DNA from: Moringa oleifera
Lineage: Eukaryota > Streptophyta > Magnoliopsida > Brassicales > Moringaceae
DNA: 64,000 nt
Direction: 5' to 3'
Assembly (NCBI GenBank): GCA_021397835.1
Contig: JAJFZO010000566.1
Location: forward strand, 5,022,001-5,086,000
The notes beneath the pieces are model-generated. The model did no database searches. It was not told the DNA's origin and saw nothing but the letters and a program-made list of their open reading frames with translations. Position 1 is the first letter of the stretch, and each line of letters opens with the position of its first letter. Shown here in pieces: positions 12,290 through 23,526 of this stretch. A program made the translations under genes and the position numbers.

Positions 12290-15200
12290 AAACTAAGGTT
12301 GAAAAATTCGAAACATGAGTGGAGAGAAATTATACAGAAAAAGAGTAAGTAGAAAGGGTAAAACAATTTTTATCATTAGAATCAAGAGGAAAATATGTGA
12401 ATTTGATGGAGCAAAGGATGAAGGCAGCATGTAGTTAACGGAGCAATGTAGAGGTGCGCGAATGTTGATGTTTTTGGATAAAAAGGGTTAGAAGTGTTTA
12501 TGGTCATCATTGAATCGTTTAATGGAAGCTTAGAGAAAGGTGAGTTAGACCAAGAGAAGAGGTAAGGTAGCATAGTCCTTCTTGCAGTTGATGGGGCAAA
12601 CAACAATGGTATGTTTCTATGGTTGTTTGAGATTACTATCAAAAGAGTTAGGTTAGTCTTGACATTAAATGGTAGGGAAGGTCTTGAATGATGGAGGAAG
12701 GTGAAAAAGCTTTTTAGGAAAATAATAGCTAGAAGGAATGACAAGAGTTTAGTAGCATAAGGAGATGAGACTATTGAAGGATGGAAACCAACATTAATAT
12801 CTCAGACGAAGTTAGGTAAATGAGTTTGCCCTCGATATAGGTACGATAAAGGCCATGTTAAAAAGGCTAGTTCGTAGTAGTAAAACAAATCTGGTGCTAC
12901 TACAAAAATATGGAAACAGATGGTAGTTGACAAAGGCGACAACGAAGATGCAGAGGTGATAGGTCATCTCAAAGAAGATAATCAAAGGAAGAAGATGAAC
13001 CAATCTGGAAAGTGAAGATCAGGCCTATTTTTGGGCTATGGTGGAAACCCATTGCATATGATAAGAATGTGTTAAGCAAAGTGAAAGTGGGTGGGTTGGG
13101 TTATGATAAGTAGTTAAAGGTGATGGGTAAGTCTACTCACTTAAAGCAATTAAATCCAAATGATTTATATCACAGAATGAGTGAAGGTCTTATTAATATG
13201 GGTTGGATATAAATGAATGGCATCATGGGTTGGGTGGAATATTGGATATGGGACAGAAGAGTAACCTAAACCCAAGTTAGATGAATTTTGAATGAGTCTG
13301 TATATTCGATAGAGACGTAAGTAAAAGAGGATTGTTCTCTTTTTATTTCGTGAAGTCAACGAGAACATTAGTGATATAATCAAAGTTTCAAGAAAATTTC
13401 ACACATATGATTGTGGTAGTAAATCCATGGTTAATGAGGATCGAGTAAAGGGTGGCGGATGGCTGTTAGAATCGAGATTGGAACAAGCCATGGAGAAGTT
13501 TAGGTTATCAAAATATAAGGGTGCAATCAAAATTGCTCAATTATATGATTCGATTCAGGTAGGGTAATTTAATGGTGATTTAAGAAATTAAGTTAGGAAT
13601 AATGATGGGTTTGGGCAAAAGATCACCGCTCTAACTATTGGTCGTGAGGATGCAAGGGAAAACAATGAGATAAATAGTGGGAGCCTAGGTTCTAAGATGG
13701 GCTGGTTGAGTATCATAGACGAATTTGGAATGGTGATTCATGATGACAATATGGAGTAAGAGATTTCTAAGAGAGTTTTGTGTGACCTGGCTAGAGTATG
13801 CAAATCTTTAGGTTTGACCTTTGAAGGTCTTGAGTAGGAGGCCTTTTAACTGTTTACAAAAGTTGAAAAAAGAAGGCAGTCTACTGAATCTTCTAAAGGG
13901 AAGGAAGTGGGTTAGAAAAGGTACGATAGGAGTGCTAGTAAGAAGCTCAAGAGGTCAGAATTATAGATGATTTATGAGAAAAAAAGATATAAAGAGGGAT
14001 AGGGAAGAGTTCAGGTAGCTTTCACAATGATAGGGCTCAAGATATCATATTGAAATATTAAGGGGCTAAATAATATAGATAAAAGAGTAGTAGTCAAATA
14101 ATTTTTGAGCAAGTAGAAGGTAGATATAATATATTTATAAGAGAACAAAATTAAGATGATAACTCAAGGAGTAATGGGAATTCTGTGAGGCATGTAAATT
14201 TTTGAATGGTTGTCCAATGCTATACAGAAAAATTCAAGTGGGATCCTAATTTGCTGGAACAATAATTTTAAAAGTTAGTAGAAAGTTCGATTGGTAAAAT
14301 GTTTGCATTTGACTTCAATTAGGTTTTATTCACACATAAAAGAGTGGGAACAAGAAGTGGGGAGTGGTCATTTTAGGGATCATTTTGGGGAGTTTAGAGA
14401 GATAGCATTGGAGTTAAGGCTGCGTGATTTACCTCTTAATGAAAATTTGTACACTTGGTTTGATTTAAGAAATAGGTCATCTATGTCTAGGTTAGATAGG
14501 TTTTTGGTTTGTAGTGAGTGAGATGAGTGTTTTTCGGGTACATAACAAGTGTTATTGCTTAGGCCAACATCAGACCATAATCCAATGATGTTCATGATGA
14601 ATGGCATTAAATGGGGCACATACCCATTCAAGTTTGAAAACATGTGGCTGTATGTCGAGGGTTTTGGCAGCCCTGTGGAAAAATGATGAGGGAAATGAAT
14701 GAGAAAGGTAATATCAACATTTTGACAATAATGGAGCTAAAGGTAAAGAAGTTAAAAGTGAGAAAACGGTGTGAAAATTTAAAAGTTTGGGATAAAAGAA
14801 AGCTAAATGTGGAGTGTTGCAAGGACTAGACAATATAATTATGTAGATAAATGACATTAATGATTTACAGGAAAGTAAAATTTTAATGACTAATGAACTG
14901 GTGCACTTGTTTAAACTGGAAGAGTTTTCATAGAGGTAAAAGTCAAAAGCATTATGGTTAAGGGTAAGTAATAGAAATACAACATTTTTTCATAAAACGG
15001 TTATTGGTCATCGAAGGTGTAGTTTTATTAATAAGATGTTGATTGATGATAAGCACTTGGCTGAGGTGAAAGAACTAAAAGAGGGGATTTTTAGTTTTTA
15101 TAAGAACTTGTACTGAAAGAGCGAGCACAATGGCCTAAACTAGAACATCTATGGTTCACACAAATAGATGAGGAGTTATGAGAGCAGATAAAGAGGTAAT

Positions 15201-17320
15201 TTGAGGCAAAAGATTTATGGAGTGCTTTATAAAATTATGATAGGAACAAGGCTCTTGACCTAGATGGTTTTACAATTGCTTTCTTGAAGGAAAATTAGAG
15301 GTATTGAAAGAAGATATTTTAAGGCTATTTGAGGAGTTTCACATTAAATATGAGATTTTTGAAATCATGTAATTTTATGTTTATTTTGCTGATTTCAAAA
15401 AAAAAAATGAAACTTACAACTATTGGAGATTATAGGAATATAAGCTTGTTTATATAAATTGAAATCTAAGATATTAACTAGCAAGTTACAATTGGTGGTG
15501 TAGAAAGGGGTTAGTGTGAGCCAAACTATATTCGTTAAGAGTTGTCATATTATTGATGATGTACTTATTGTAAATGAACTGGTGGGCAACCATATAAAAG
15601 TAGGGAGAAAATGTGTGGTGTGTGCAAATTAGACATAAAGAATGCATATGATCATGTATAATTGGATTTTTTAATGTATATACTGGGAAAGCTAACCGTG
15701 GCAGTAAGTGGTGTAGTTGAATTTTATGGTGTATTTTTACTACCATTTTTTTGGTTTTAGAGAATGGATGTTCTTCAAATTTTTTTAGATCAACTAAGGG
15801 CCTTAAACCTTTGTTATTTGTTCTAGTGATGGAAGTACTAGGCATACTTCTATCCAGGGTTATCAGAGGGTTTTAAGATGGACAAACTCGAGAGGAAAAT
15901 GATGGTGGCGCTTCTTTTATTTGTAGATGATATCATTATATTTTTTTAGGGTATAGAAGGATCAAATAATTAGTTTAAAAGGCATTTTACTGATTTTTAA
16001 AGTTTTCGTGGGGTTGAAGATAAGCTTGGAAAAAATAGAAATTGTAGTGTTGAGTCGAGTGGCAAGTGCTAAATGTTTGGTGACTTTTATGGGAGGTCAG
16101 CTTATAGAGTTTTTGATGAAAAACTTGAGGTTGCCCTTGGCTGCTAGATATAAAGAAATAATAATATGAAATGGATGGTGGAGAGGTTTGAGTGAAAGTT
16201 AGCAAGGTGAAAGAAAAAATATTTATCTAAAGTTGGTAGGCTAACTTTTGTTAAATTTATTCTTACTAATTTATATGGGTATTTAACATCCATTATCCAC
16301 TTCTAAAGGAATATTGCTAATAAGTTGGAAGCGATACAAAAAAATTATTTATGGAAAAATATTGGCGATTACTTCAAATATCCTTTTATAAAGTGGAAGG
16401 TTATCACGTAAGTAACGTCCATAAGTGGATTAAGGGTCAAATATTTTGTCTCTTTTTTAATAAAGCCTTACTAGATAAGTGGCTTTGGAGGTTGATGGTA
16501 GAGAAAGAGAGTTTTTGAAGAAGATTGTTAAATATGTGAAGATGGAAGTGTTTGGGCAACTACTAGAGGTAGAAGGGCACATAAAGTTAGTGTATGGAAG
16601 GTTGTAAGAAAGCGATGTGAGGACTTTAAAAAGTCTATAGGGTTCAAGTAGGCAAAGGAGGCATGTTTTTTTTTTTTTTTTTTGGCATGATAAGTGGTAT
16701 GGGGACAGGCTTTTAAGTGAAGAATATCCTATTGTTTTCTCCATGACATGCAATAAAGGTGCTTGGATGAATAGTTATTGGGTGAGGGATATAATATGTG
16801 GTTCTTGGTTTGTGCAATTAAGGACGAATGCTCAGGATTAAGAAATTGGTTAGATCGAGGGGTTATATGCCAAGATTGAAGGCACAGGGCTAATGAAAAA
16901 ATGTTGCCAATGCAATATTATAAACACTAATAAAAGAGGTAGTAGACAATTCTCAGTAAAATCTTATTTTTGAGGAATTAAAAGGCATAATGAAGGAAGT
17001 ATAAGGACTTGTTTTCCTTGAAAGTAGATTTGGAAAGCTAATATCCTTCCATAGGTTGCCTGTTTTATCCGGGAGGCAGTAAAGAAGAGATAATAGATAA
17101 TTTTAAAAAATAAGGTATGATACTAATGAATTGATGCTATTTATGCAAGTAGCATGAAGAGTCAATGTACCACCTCCTAATAAGCCGTGAGTGAAGTATC
17201 AAGATTTAAGAATCAATTTTAAAACTATTAGGACTATATCAGTTTTTTGTAGATCAATAAGAGAGGAGCTAGTATCATGGTCATGGTAGAGATTTAGAAA
17301 AAAGAAAGAAAAATTGATGA
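12290..17320 (+). mobile_element. Decayed LINE (non-LTR retrotransposon)
   Basis: Relics of a plant L1-type element occur in order on the plus strand. A probable ORF1 lies at about 12300-13900. ORF2 endonuclease starts near 14035 with NIKGLNNIDKRVVVK and continues to LRDLPLNENLYTWFD and SRLDRFLV (14420-14515), then TSDHNPM (about 14570). Reverse transcriptase relics are KLDIKNAYDHV (about 15625-15660), KGLRPLLFVLVMEVLG (about 15797-15845) and the catalytic-site relic LFVDDIIIF (about 15915-15943, normally F[AV]DD). Later come GRLTFVKFILTNLYGY (about 16235-16280) and the C-terminal segment ANILPxVACFIREAVKKR (about 17040). Many stops and frameshifts make it inactive. The 5' and 3' ends are approximate; no clear poly(A) tail or target duplication was seen. 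Confidence 0.8.
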
Positions 17321-18490
17321 GATCATCCCTCATCTCACCTTTTGATATGTTTGACGTGAGATGAGTAAGTGGACCTTCAATAATATCAAGAAATCAGTAA
17401 TGGTTTTGGAGGAATGATATATTAAAGTTTTAAAACTTTAATATTTTAAAAAATTATAAATAAAGATATAATTAAATTTAAAATTACTAATATTTAAAAT
17501 TTAACTATATATGTAATGAGGTGTAGATCTTAATGCATAACAAATATTGCATGTCATTTTGTGTTCGTTAAAAATATATATATATGTACATCCTGGTATA
17601 TCAAATTAACAACTACTGCCTTTTGTTATTCAATCTCTTATTAGTGGGAGTGCTCGCGGTGCGATTTGGTCAGTTTATACTTTTTTAGCAAACCAAACTA
17701 TTGATGCAATTTGACGATTATCTCTAACCATTTATTTTGATCTAAATAATATAAATTAGACCAAACCACACTATAAAATATGATGCGGTTTGATTTATCA
17801 ATGTACTTTTAAAAGTAAATACCAATTATCAAATGACATCAACTTACTATAAATTTAAAAAATTCAAACATTAATCGTAATTAATTTCAAAATTTAAAAT
17901 CTATTAAAGCTTAGATAAATAAATTAAACAACTAACTTAAAAGTTTAAAATCAAAACTCATACAAACTAATCAAAATATTAACTTAAAAATTTAAAAATT
18001 ATCAAAAATTTTAAGAAAATACTTTGCATAAAAATTATTTAAGCTTAAACTTTCAAAAAGTAATAAAAAATAAAAAAATTATAAATTTTTATTAAATACG
18101 ATGTAATTTGATTTTAAATCAAATTATTTATATTTTTTAAAAAATTAAGTCAATACTATTTATATTTATCGGGTTGCTTGTCTATCTCACCGAACTGACT
18201 TGCTAGCTTTGATGCTATACTTCTTTTCTCTCTCTCTCTCTCTCTCAAGAGCTGCTCCCTGATCAGCCTACTTATCATAGTTTTTGAACTCATATTTTTA
18301 ATTTTAGATGTAATTTAATCTAAATTCATATTTTAGCACAGCAGTTCATGTTAAGCATGAAATATAAAATCAGTTACATTAAATGCTAAGGCTTATTATT
18401 TCAAATGTTAAATACTTTAATGAGTTCGTAAATACTAACTGTTACAGTTTGTTGTCTATTTAGTAACTTACCCAATTAACTCATCTCCAA
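17321..18490. other. AT-rich intergenic stretch with a possible hAT-like MITE fragment
   Basis: 17640-17820 contains a 'gtgctcgcggtgcgatttgg' start and a later 'gatgcggtttgatttatc', a vocabulary typical of non-autonomous hAT-like elements in dicots. I could not find a matching second terminus. The rest is AT-rich, with a (TC)n microsatellite at about 18221-18247. Confidence 0.35.
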
Positions 18491-18493
18491 TCC

Positions 18494-18500
18494 TATATAA
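18494..18500 (+). promoter_or_regulatory. Probable TATA box of the ECA1-like gene
   Basis: TATATAA followed by a C-rich stretch lies 70-76 bases upstream of the ATG at 18570, a normal plant distance given a short leader. Position only; no transcript data. Confidence 0.55.
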
Positions 18501-18569
18501 CCCCAACCCACAATTACCACAAAGAGGTGAATCAGCAAAAAAAGATAATACCCAAAAGAATTTCCTACC

Positions 18570-18929
18570 ATGGGATCAATCCATCGAAGCTTAGTAGCAG
18601 CAGCAATGGCATTTGCCTTATTCGCCGGATTACCTGTCTTATCCATGCTTGATTTCCCGGAGGATGCAAAATACTACAATCCCATTCCGCTGTTCTGTTG
18701 GAGAGATATCGACAACGTAAAAGGTTGCGAACAAGAAATTCACTCGTCATTGATCGAGAAAGAGGTGAAGCTAAGCCCGAAATGCTGCGAGGCGATCGAA
18801 GGGTTGTCGGATAGGTGTAGGGTTTGGATATTCTCTCATGGAGGATACAATCCTGAGTTTGGTAATGAAGTGAAGGAGTACTGTGATTCAATGTGGATAG
18901 CTTCTCCTCCTGATGGCAATGTGTATTAG
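18570..18929 (+). CDS. ECA1/EC1-like cysteine-rich secreted protein (Prolamin_like family)
   Basis: A one-exon gene for 119 residues with a typical N-terminal signal peptide (about residues 1-26, core AAAMAFALFAGLPVL), so the product is predicted to be secreted. The mature part has six cysteines at 43, 53, 72, 73, 83 and 105, spaced C-x9-C-x18-CC-x9-C-x21-C. It carries the family phrases CWRDIDNVKGC, LSPKCCEAI and NEVKEYC. This is the plant ECA1 gametogenesis-related / egg-cell EC1 group (Prolamin_like), small secreted proteins often expressed in reproductive tissue; the sequence does not show which tissue here. The start is the first ATG after a good TATA box. A broken paralogue follows 520 bases downstream on the same strand, indicating tandem duplication. 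Confidence 0.88.
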   Translation: MGSIHRSLVAAAMAFALFAGLPVLSMLDFPEDAKYYNPIPLFCWRDIDNVKGCEQEIHSSLIEKEVKLSPKCCEAIEGLSDRCRVWIFSHGGYNPEFGNEVKEYCDSMWIASPPDGNVY

Positions 18930-19448
18930 CCTATGGGGTATCCAATTAGGTCAAGGGCTTGATGGATGATAGTGATCAACAGGGCATGTGGGATGCCCAA
19001 ATTAGGAGAGGATTTTGATTGACAATGGAATAAAAGTGAAAAATAGCATTTTAGGTGAAAATTAATTACTGTGGATATTGTTTTCGCCCTTTTTTTCTTA
19101 AAATTTATTATGCCAACCAGAGAAAACTGAACAAACAAAATAAATTTCATCAATTTAATTGTTCAATCTCTCTCTGTCGATGCCTTTCAAAAATGACAAA
19201 AATCAGATCAACCAAAAAATTGTGATTTGAATTCGATTGAACCTGTTTCCAGTTGCTTTTGAATGAATTAAGAGCAAAAATTAAAATCAAATTTGTTATC
19301 ACTGAGTTATACTAGATAAAAATCATGATTCGCAGCAGTTTCCAAGGGTTTTAGGAGGTACCCAGACTGAGGATTTCCTGAGAGGCACAACATCACAGCA
19401 GGAGGAAGGCTCTGCAACAATGAGAAGAATCATCATCTGGGCGCTGTC

Positions 19449-19784
19449 ATGGCAGCTTCAACCATGGCAGTCTTTGCTCTGGCTTGGTCCTCTTGTGCAC
19501 CTTCAGCTTATGCTTCCACAAGTTCGTCATTCCACCCAGGCTCCTGGGCATTGATTGCAGACATCAAAGGTTGAGCGCAGGAGACCAAGAGATCACCTCA
19601 TTCATATCAGATACATCCAGGGCCTCTTCTGCAGGAGATCAAGAGGTAGTCTCATTCACATCAGATACATCTAGGGCCTGAATGCTGCAAGGCTGTCAAA
19701 GAATTCAGGAAATGTCTGACTGTACTACTTCTACAGCAGCCTTTAATTGTTCCTCCCGTTTTAAGGGTCACTGCAGTTCTGTGA
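19449..19784 (+). pseudogene. Broken tandem copy of an ECA1-like gene
   Basis: One frame from the ATG at 19449 gives a signal-peptide-like start (MAASTMAVFALAW), then FHPGSWALIADIKG, where the family expects the second cysteine. That codon is TGA (19572-19574). A TAG follows at 19647-19649. The same frame then recovers the family CC motif in GPECCKAVKEFRKCL and ends at TGA 19782-19784. A 54-bp tandem duplication (19575-19682) lengthens the segment between the two cysteine motifs. The two in-frame stops and the loss of the first cysteine make a working product unlikely. Confidence 0.75.
19575..19682 (+). repeat. 54-bp tandem duplication in the ECA1-like pseudogene
   Basis: Two adjacent copies with period 54 share most bases. 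In the +1 frame they read as two imperfect 18-residue repeats beginning AGDQE and ending SDTSRA. A 54-bp duplication keeps frame, so it need not have been the event that killed the gene. Confidence 0.85.
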
Positions 19785-22311
19785 GACAGTCCTACACAAT
19801 CCACCCATGACCAACCATACATTTTCTATATATAGAGAGAAAGATGAAAACCATTAAGAGTACTCTGGGGATCCAAGGTTCATGGATATTCGCACTATCT
19901 ATTCTTCTTTATCAGCTAGGAAGAATAAAATGTGGGCAAGGTTCGTGATATCAGAAACATTACTATATTGCCTGAAAAAGCTTGAGAAAACAGAGATATC
20001 TGGTGAACATTTAGTAATAACTTGCAGCATTCGGTGCTAACTATAATTCAAATGCCTCTCATTAACCAAAACAATCAAAGAAATTGAAGAGTAGCAACAA
20101 AGGCAAATCATGTCTGTCAAACATTTTCTAGAAACTTAAGCAGCTTACTTTCTGAAAAATTATGGGATCTTAACCAAACACCATCCTACAATGATGGAAT
20201 TGTGTCTGTCAAACACTTCAAAAACTTGAGCAGCTCATTTTCTCAGAAACTTATGGGATCTTAACCAAACACCATCCAACAATGATTTTCAGGTGAGTAT
20301 CACAGACCTGCCTTTAACTGGACCTGGGACAGGAATTGTCTTGCATTTCCTGCTCTCAGTATCAAACAGCAATGTGAAAGTCAATCAAGTTCTATTTTCC
20401 AACCCTTTTCTCTTACTGGTGAGATATATACCTGAAAGCCCAATCAACTAAGATAGACACTTTATATCTCAGTGAATCATATTCCTTTTGATAAGACAAA
20501 TTAAATCCTATTCTTCAGCCTAATAAATGAAGGTTCGGAGAAACCGAATTGGAGAAGGATGTAAACAAGACAACAAACTGCTGCAATTCTGGTTTGATCA
20601 TTAATCCTCATTAACCCAATACTGGTCAAGAGAAGAATGATTATTAAAGCACACAAAGTTCAAGAATTCTAGGTGATAATGTCAGAAAAATGGAACACTG
20701 ATTCACTTTTACATTCAAAGGATTTCTGGGCAACCAGACCCGAGACAAAAGCCCAACCCTCAAAAAATGATCACCAGTCTAAAATGATATCATTCAAGCC
20801 ACCAGCACAAAATGATCACTAGTCTCTACAGTGTTCTGACAAGTGAAGAACCATAAGGACACAAAAATAAGCCCGGTACAGACCCTCCACCAACCATAAA
20901 CAAGGCTACAGATCAATCCAGAGAAAGTGAAACGTTTTATCTGAATAATTCTGTAACCAGTTAGTGGTCAGAAGTCAGACTTATCTTCATAATGAGCACA
21001 ATTGTTCAGTGTGTTACTCTAAACTGGAATCATAGGTGCATATGTTCTTAGAACTCCAAGATATAAACTACAACATGCACACACATAGACATGAGCATAA
21101 ATGCATCTGCCTGTGCACTTAAGACATGGATACTCAAAAATGCACCTATAAACTGAGAAATGCATGCAAACACGGACTTACTTAGGCTTGCACTCATGCA
21201 TTATTTCATTGCAAAAGGATATTTTGAAGGCTGACCATAATTGCATATGCAGACTCGATTTTGCTCATCTAACGAGATCTCAGAGATCCATAGACTACAT
21301 GTTAAAAAAGGAAGTAATGACTCAGAACACTGGAATTGATGTTACAATGAAGTTTGAGATATTCCAACCATGATCCTAAAAAAGAGTAGGACATTTCTAG
21401 CAATGTGCTACAATTGTAAGCATAGACATGATCTTTTATTACATGGAGTTCATAGCATTTAGAAGAAAAACAGATTTGCATTTTCATTGCATTTGCTCCA
21501 TCTAATAAGATACTGATGGTGAAGAAACTGCAAATATGAGTGAATCATTGCTATCCTTTAATTTTTAAATCATTTTAGAGTTTTATCTGAGATGGGGACA
21601 AAGACAACCTGCTCAGATGCAAAGTCCTAAACCTGTTCAAAGTTAAAAATAACTCAATAACTTCATTAGCAAACAGATGCCTCAAAGGACTTTGCATAGT
21701 CTCAACAGCATGCAACTGGTTTTGATTTATGGTTAGAATCAAAGTTTCTCATTTTCATTAAAGAACTGAAAATGCAGAGTTTGATACCCAACTTACTGAT
21801 ATGCAATTTGTTACTCAATTGATTTCGATGTAAATGACACAAACATGTCATCCTTTGCACCTTTGTATGGCCATGTCCCCCCACTTTCAATGCTTAAGCT
21901 TCACTATTAGTTCTTTTGAGACTTAATAAGTCTTTAAATCTTGTTGAGCAAACCCATTTAAACCATGATTTCTCCAACACTCCAAGAAACATGTATAATA
22001 GTTGCATACAGAATCTAGTTAAGTATTCTCTGATAAGGATCCACTTAACCAAAATAGCCAATTACCATCCCGTACGGAGGAAGGAAAAGGAAATAAAAAA
22101 AACTTCCAGATGTATAGCAATACTCAAGCACGTATTGCATGAAACATTTTAAACAACACTGCAAATAAGGAAACCTAAGCAGAATATTTTCTCCAATCTT
22201 CACAATGAATTACAATTAGGTTCGTGGTCATGGTTAAAAAGAAAAGCTTCATTACTATATACATTAGAAGAAGAAGCCACTATTGGTAAGTTGCAAATGT
22301 ATCAAACCTTG
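19785..22311. other. Intergenic stretch, no gene recognised
   Basis: Moderately AT-rich and without a supported coding region; the ORFs of 60-78 codons here resemble nothing I know. It includes a 92-bp tandem repeat at 20111-20290. 22150-22311 is probably 3' UTR of the neighbouring minus-strand gene. Confidence 0.5.
20111..20290. repeat. Tandem duplication, period about 92 bp
   Basis: Copies start at 20111 and 20203, both with 'tgtctgtcaaaca' and a shared 3' block 'atgggatcttaaccaaacac'. The copies differ by scattered substitutions and small indels, so the event is not recent. Confidence 0.85.
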
Positions 22312-23526
22312 CTATGAGGAAGCAGCCTTAATAGCTTTCTGCAACTCAATCTCAACGTCTTTCACATGATTGGCAGGCGTCTTTAGTTCTCTCCCAGAAT
22401 CATCTTCCCCACTATTTTTCTTGCTCCTCCATCGCTCAAACTCACTTGAAGTCCCATTTGAAGGCATAGTAACCTTCTTCCCAACAGCCCCAATGCCCCC
22501 ACGAAAGTTCTTGGATGAAACTTCCAACCTCATCTCCTCCAGACATTGCTTCATCTCCCTATTTTCCTTCTCCAATACCTCCAAATCCCTCCTCATCCAG
22601 AAGCACATCCCTTTCAACAACTCTATGTTACCCACATCACCCTGATATCCCTTCTCCTTCTTCTCCACTTCCTTCACTTCCTCAACTCTCTCTATACCAA
22701 TCTTGTTCAACTTCAAATATGGCATTTTGGACAAAGAATCTACTGGTCCATTAACTCCCCACCTAAGATTCACAATCACCCTTTTAGTCACTGGGAAGAC
22801 CGTCCTTGCCATAACAAAGAATCCGGAGCTAAACCCACCTTTATTGCTATTTCCCCACACCAGCTGCCTCTCGGAAACAGACCCAAATCCACCATTCGGA
22901 TGAACCCCACTGATGCTAGGGTTAGGGTCTGCAGACCCATTGTTACTGCTGGTATAAGGTTCCAATTTCAGTTCTTGCCAACCCGACGGCTCATCGGGGG
23001 CAAACCCATTTGCAAACTCACTATTTGAAGGCGACCGAGATTGCAGTTCCACCCGAGATAAAGGGTCGGACCCAGAATCCGGTAGAGGGTTAGGGGTCGA
23101 GAAGGTGGTCTTGTGAAGAGAAAAGTGACCCAATTGAGGCTTAAAGTGGAGAGAGAAAGAAGGTACCACAACGGTTGGGTTCGTGGGGGAGAGAGAGAAG
23201 TTAGCAGAGAAAACGAGAGGAGAGTTACGTGGTGAGCCAAAGAGACCAAGCCCAGATTTCAGGGAGACAGAAAAAGGAGTTGTGGTGGGGGCATAAGAAA
23301 ATTTCAGGGAAGGACCAGAAGGGAAGTTGGTGGAGAGAGAGAAGGAAAGATCGGACGTACTGGTTTTAGCTTTGGAGGAACACGATGAGGAGGTGCTAGT
23401 GGCGGTGGTGGTAGTGAAGGTGGTTAGGCTTGAAACAAAAGGTTGGTTGAAGATGGATATGGGTATTTTGGCCTTAAGGAGTGGGTTCTGTAGCTGGTCA
23501 TCTTGAAGCTTGAGTGACAGCTTCAT
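22312..23526 (-). CDS. Plant-specific protein of unknown function, 404 residues
   Basis: A single uninterrupted ORF with one ATG at 23526 and a stop just below 22315. The start MKLSLKLQDDQ..PLLKAKIPISI and blocks such as GPSLKFSYAPTTTPFSVSLKSG and FGSPRNSPLVFSANFSL resemble a family of uncharacterised plant proteins whose N-terminal half alternates short hydrophobic and polar strands, as in beta-rich folds. Residues about 30-60 are Ser/Thr-rich. Residues about 262-345 are highly charged (VEEVKEVEKKEKG, LEVLEKENREMKQCLEEM) and predict a coiled coil. I see no signal peptide or clear helical membrane segment. The intact 1.2-kb frame in AT-rich surroundings supports a real gene. The plus-strand ORFs at 22370-23028 are its shadow. 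I assign no function. Confidence 0.85.
   Translation of the reverse strand: MKLSLKLQDDQLQNPLLKAKIPISIFNQPFVSSLTTFTTTTATSTSSSCSSKAKTSTSDLSFSLSTNFPSGPSLKFSYAPTTTPFSVSLKSGLGLFGSPRNSPLVFSANFSLSPTNPTVVVPSFSLHFKPQLGHFSLHKTTFSTPNPLPDSGSDPLSRVELQSRSPSNSEFANGFAPDEPSGWQELKLEPYTSSNNGSADPNPSISGVHPNGGFGSVSERQLVWGNSNKGGFSSGFFVMARTVFPVTKRVIVNLRWGVNGPVDSLSKMPYLKLNKIGIERVEEVKEVEKKEKGYQGDVGNIELLKGMCFWMRRDLEVLEKENREMKQCLEEMRLEVSSKNFRGGIGAVGKKVTMPSNGTSSEFERWRSKKNSGEDDSGRELKTPANHVKDVEIELQKAIKAASS

Noticed and set aside
12382..13383. Minus-strand ORFs up to 120 codons
   Set aside because: Antisense to the plus-strand LINE relic; frames are open by chance.
22370..23028. Several overlapping plus-strand ORFs up to 160 codons
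   Set aside because: They are the antisense shadow of the 404-residue minus-strand gene.
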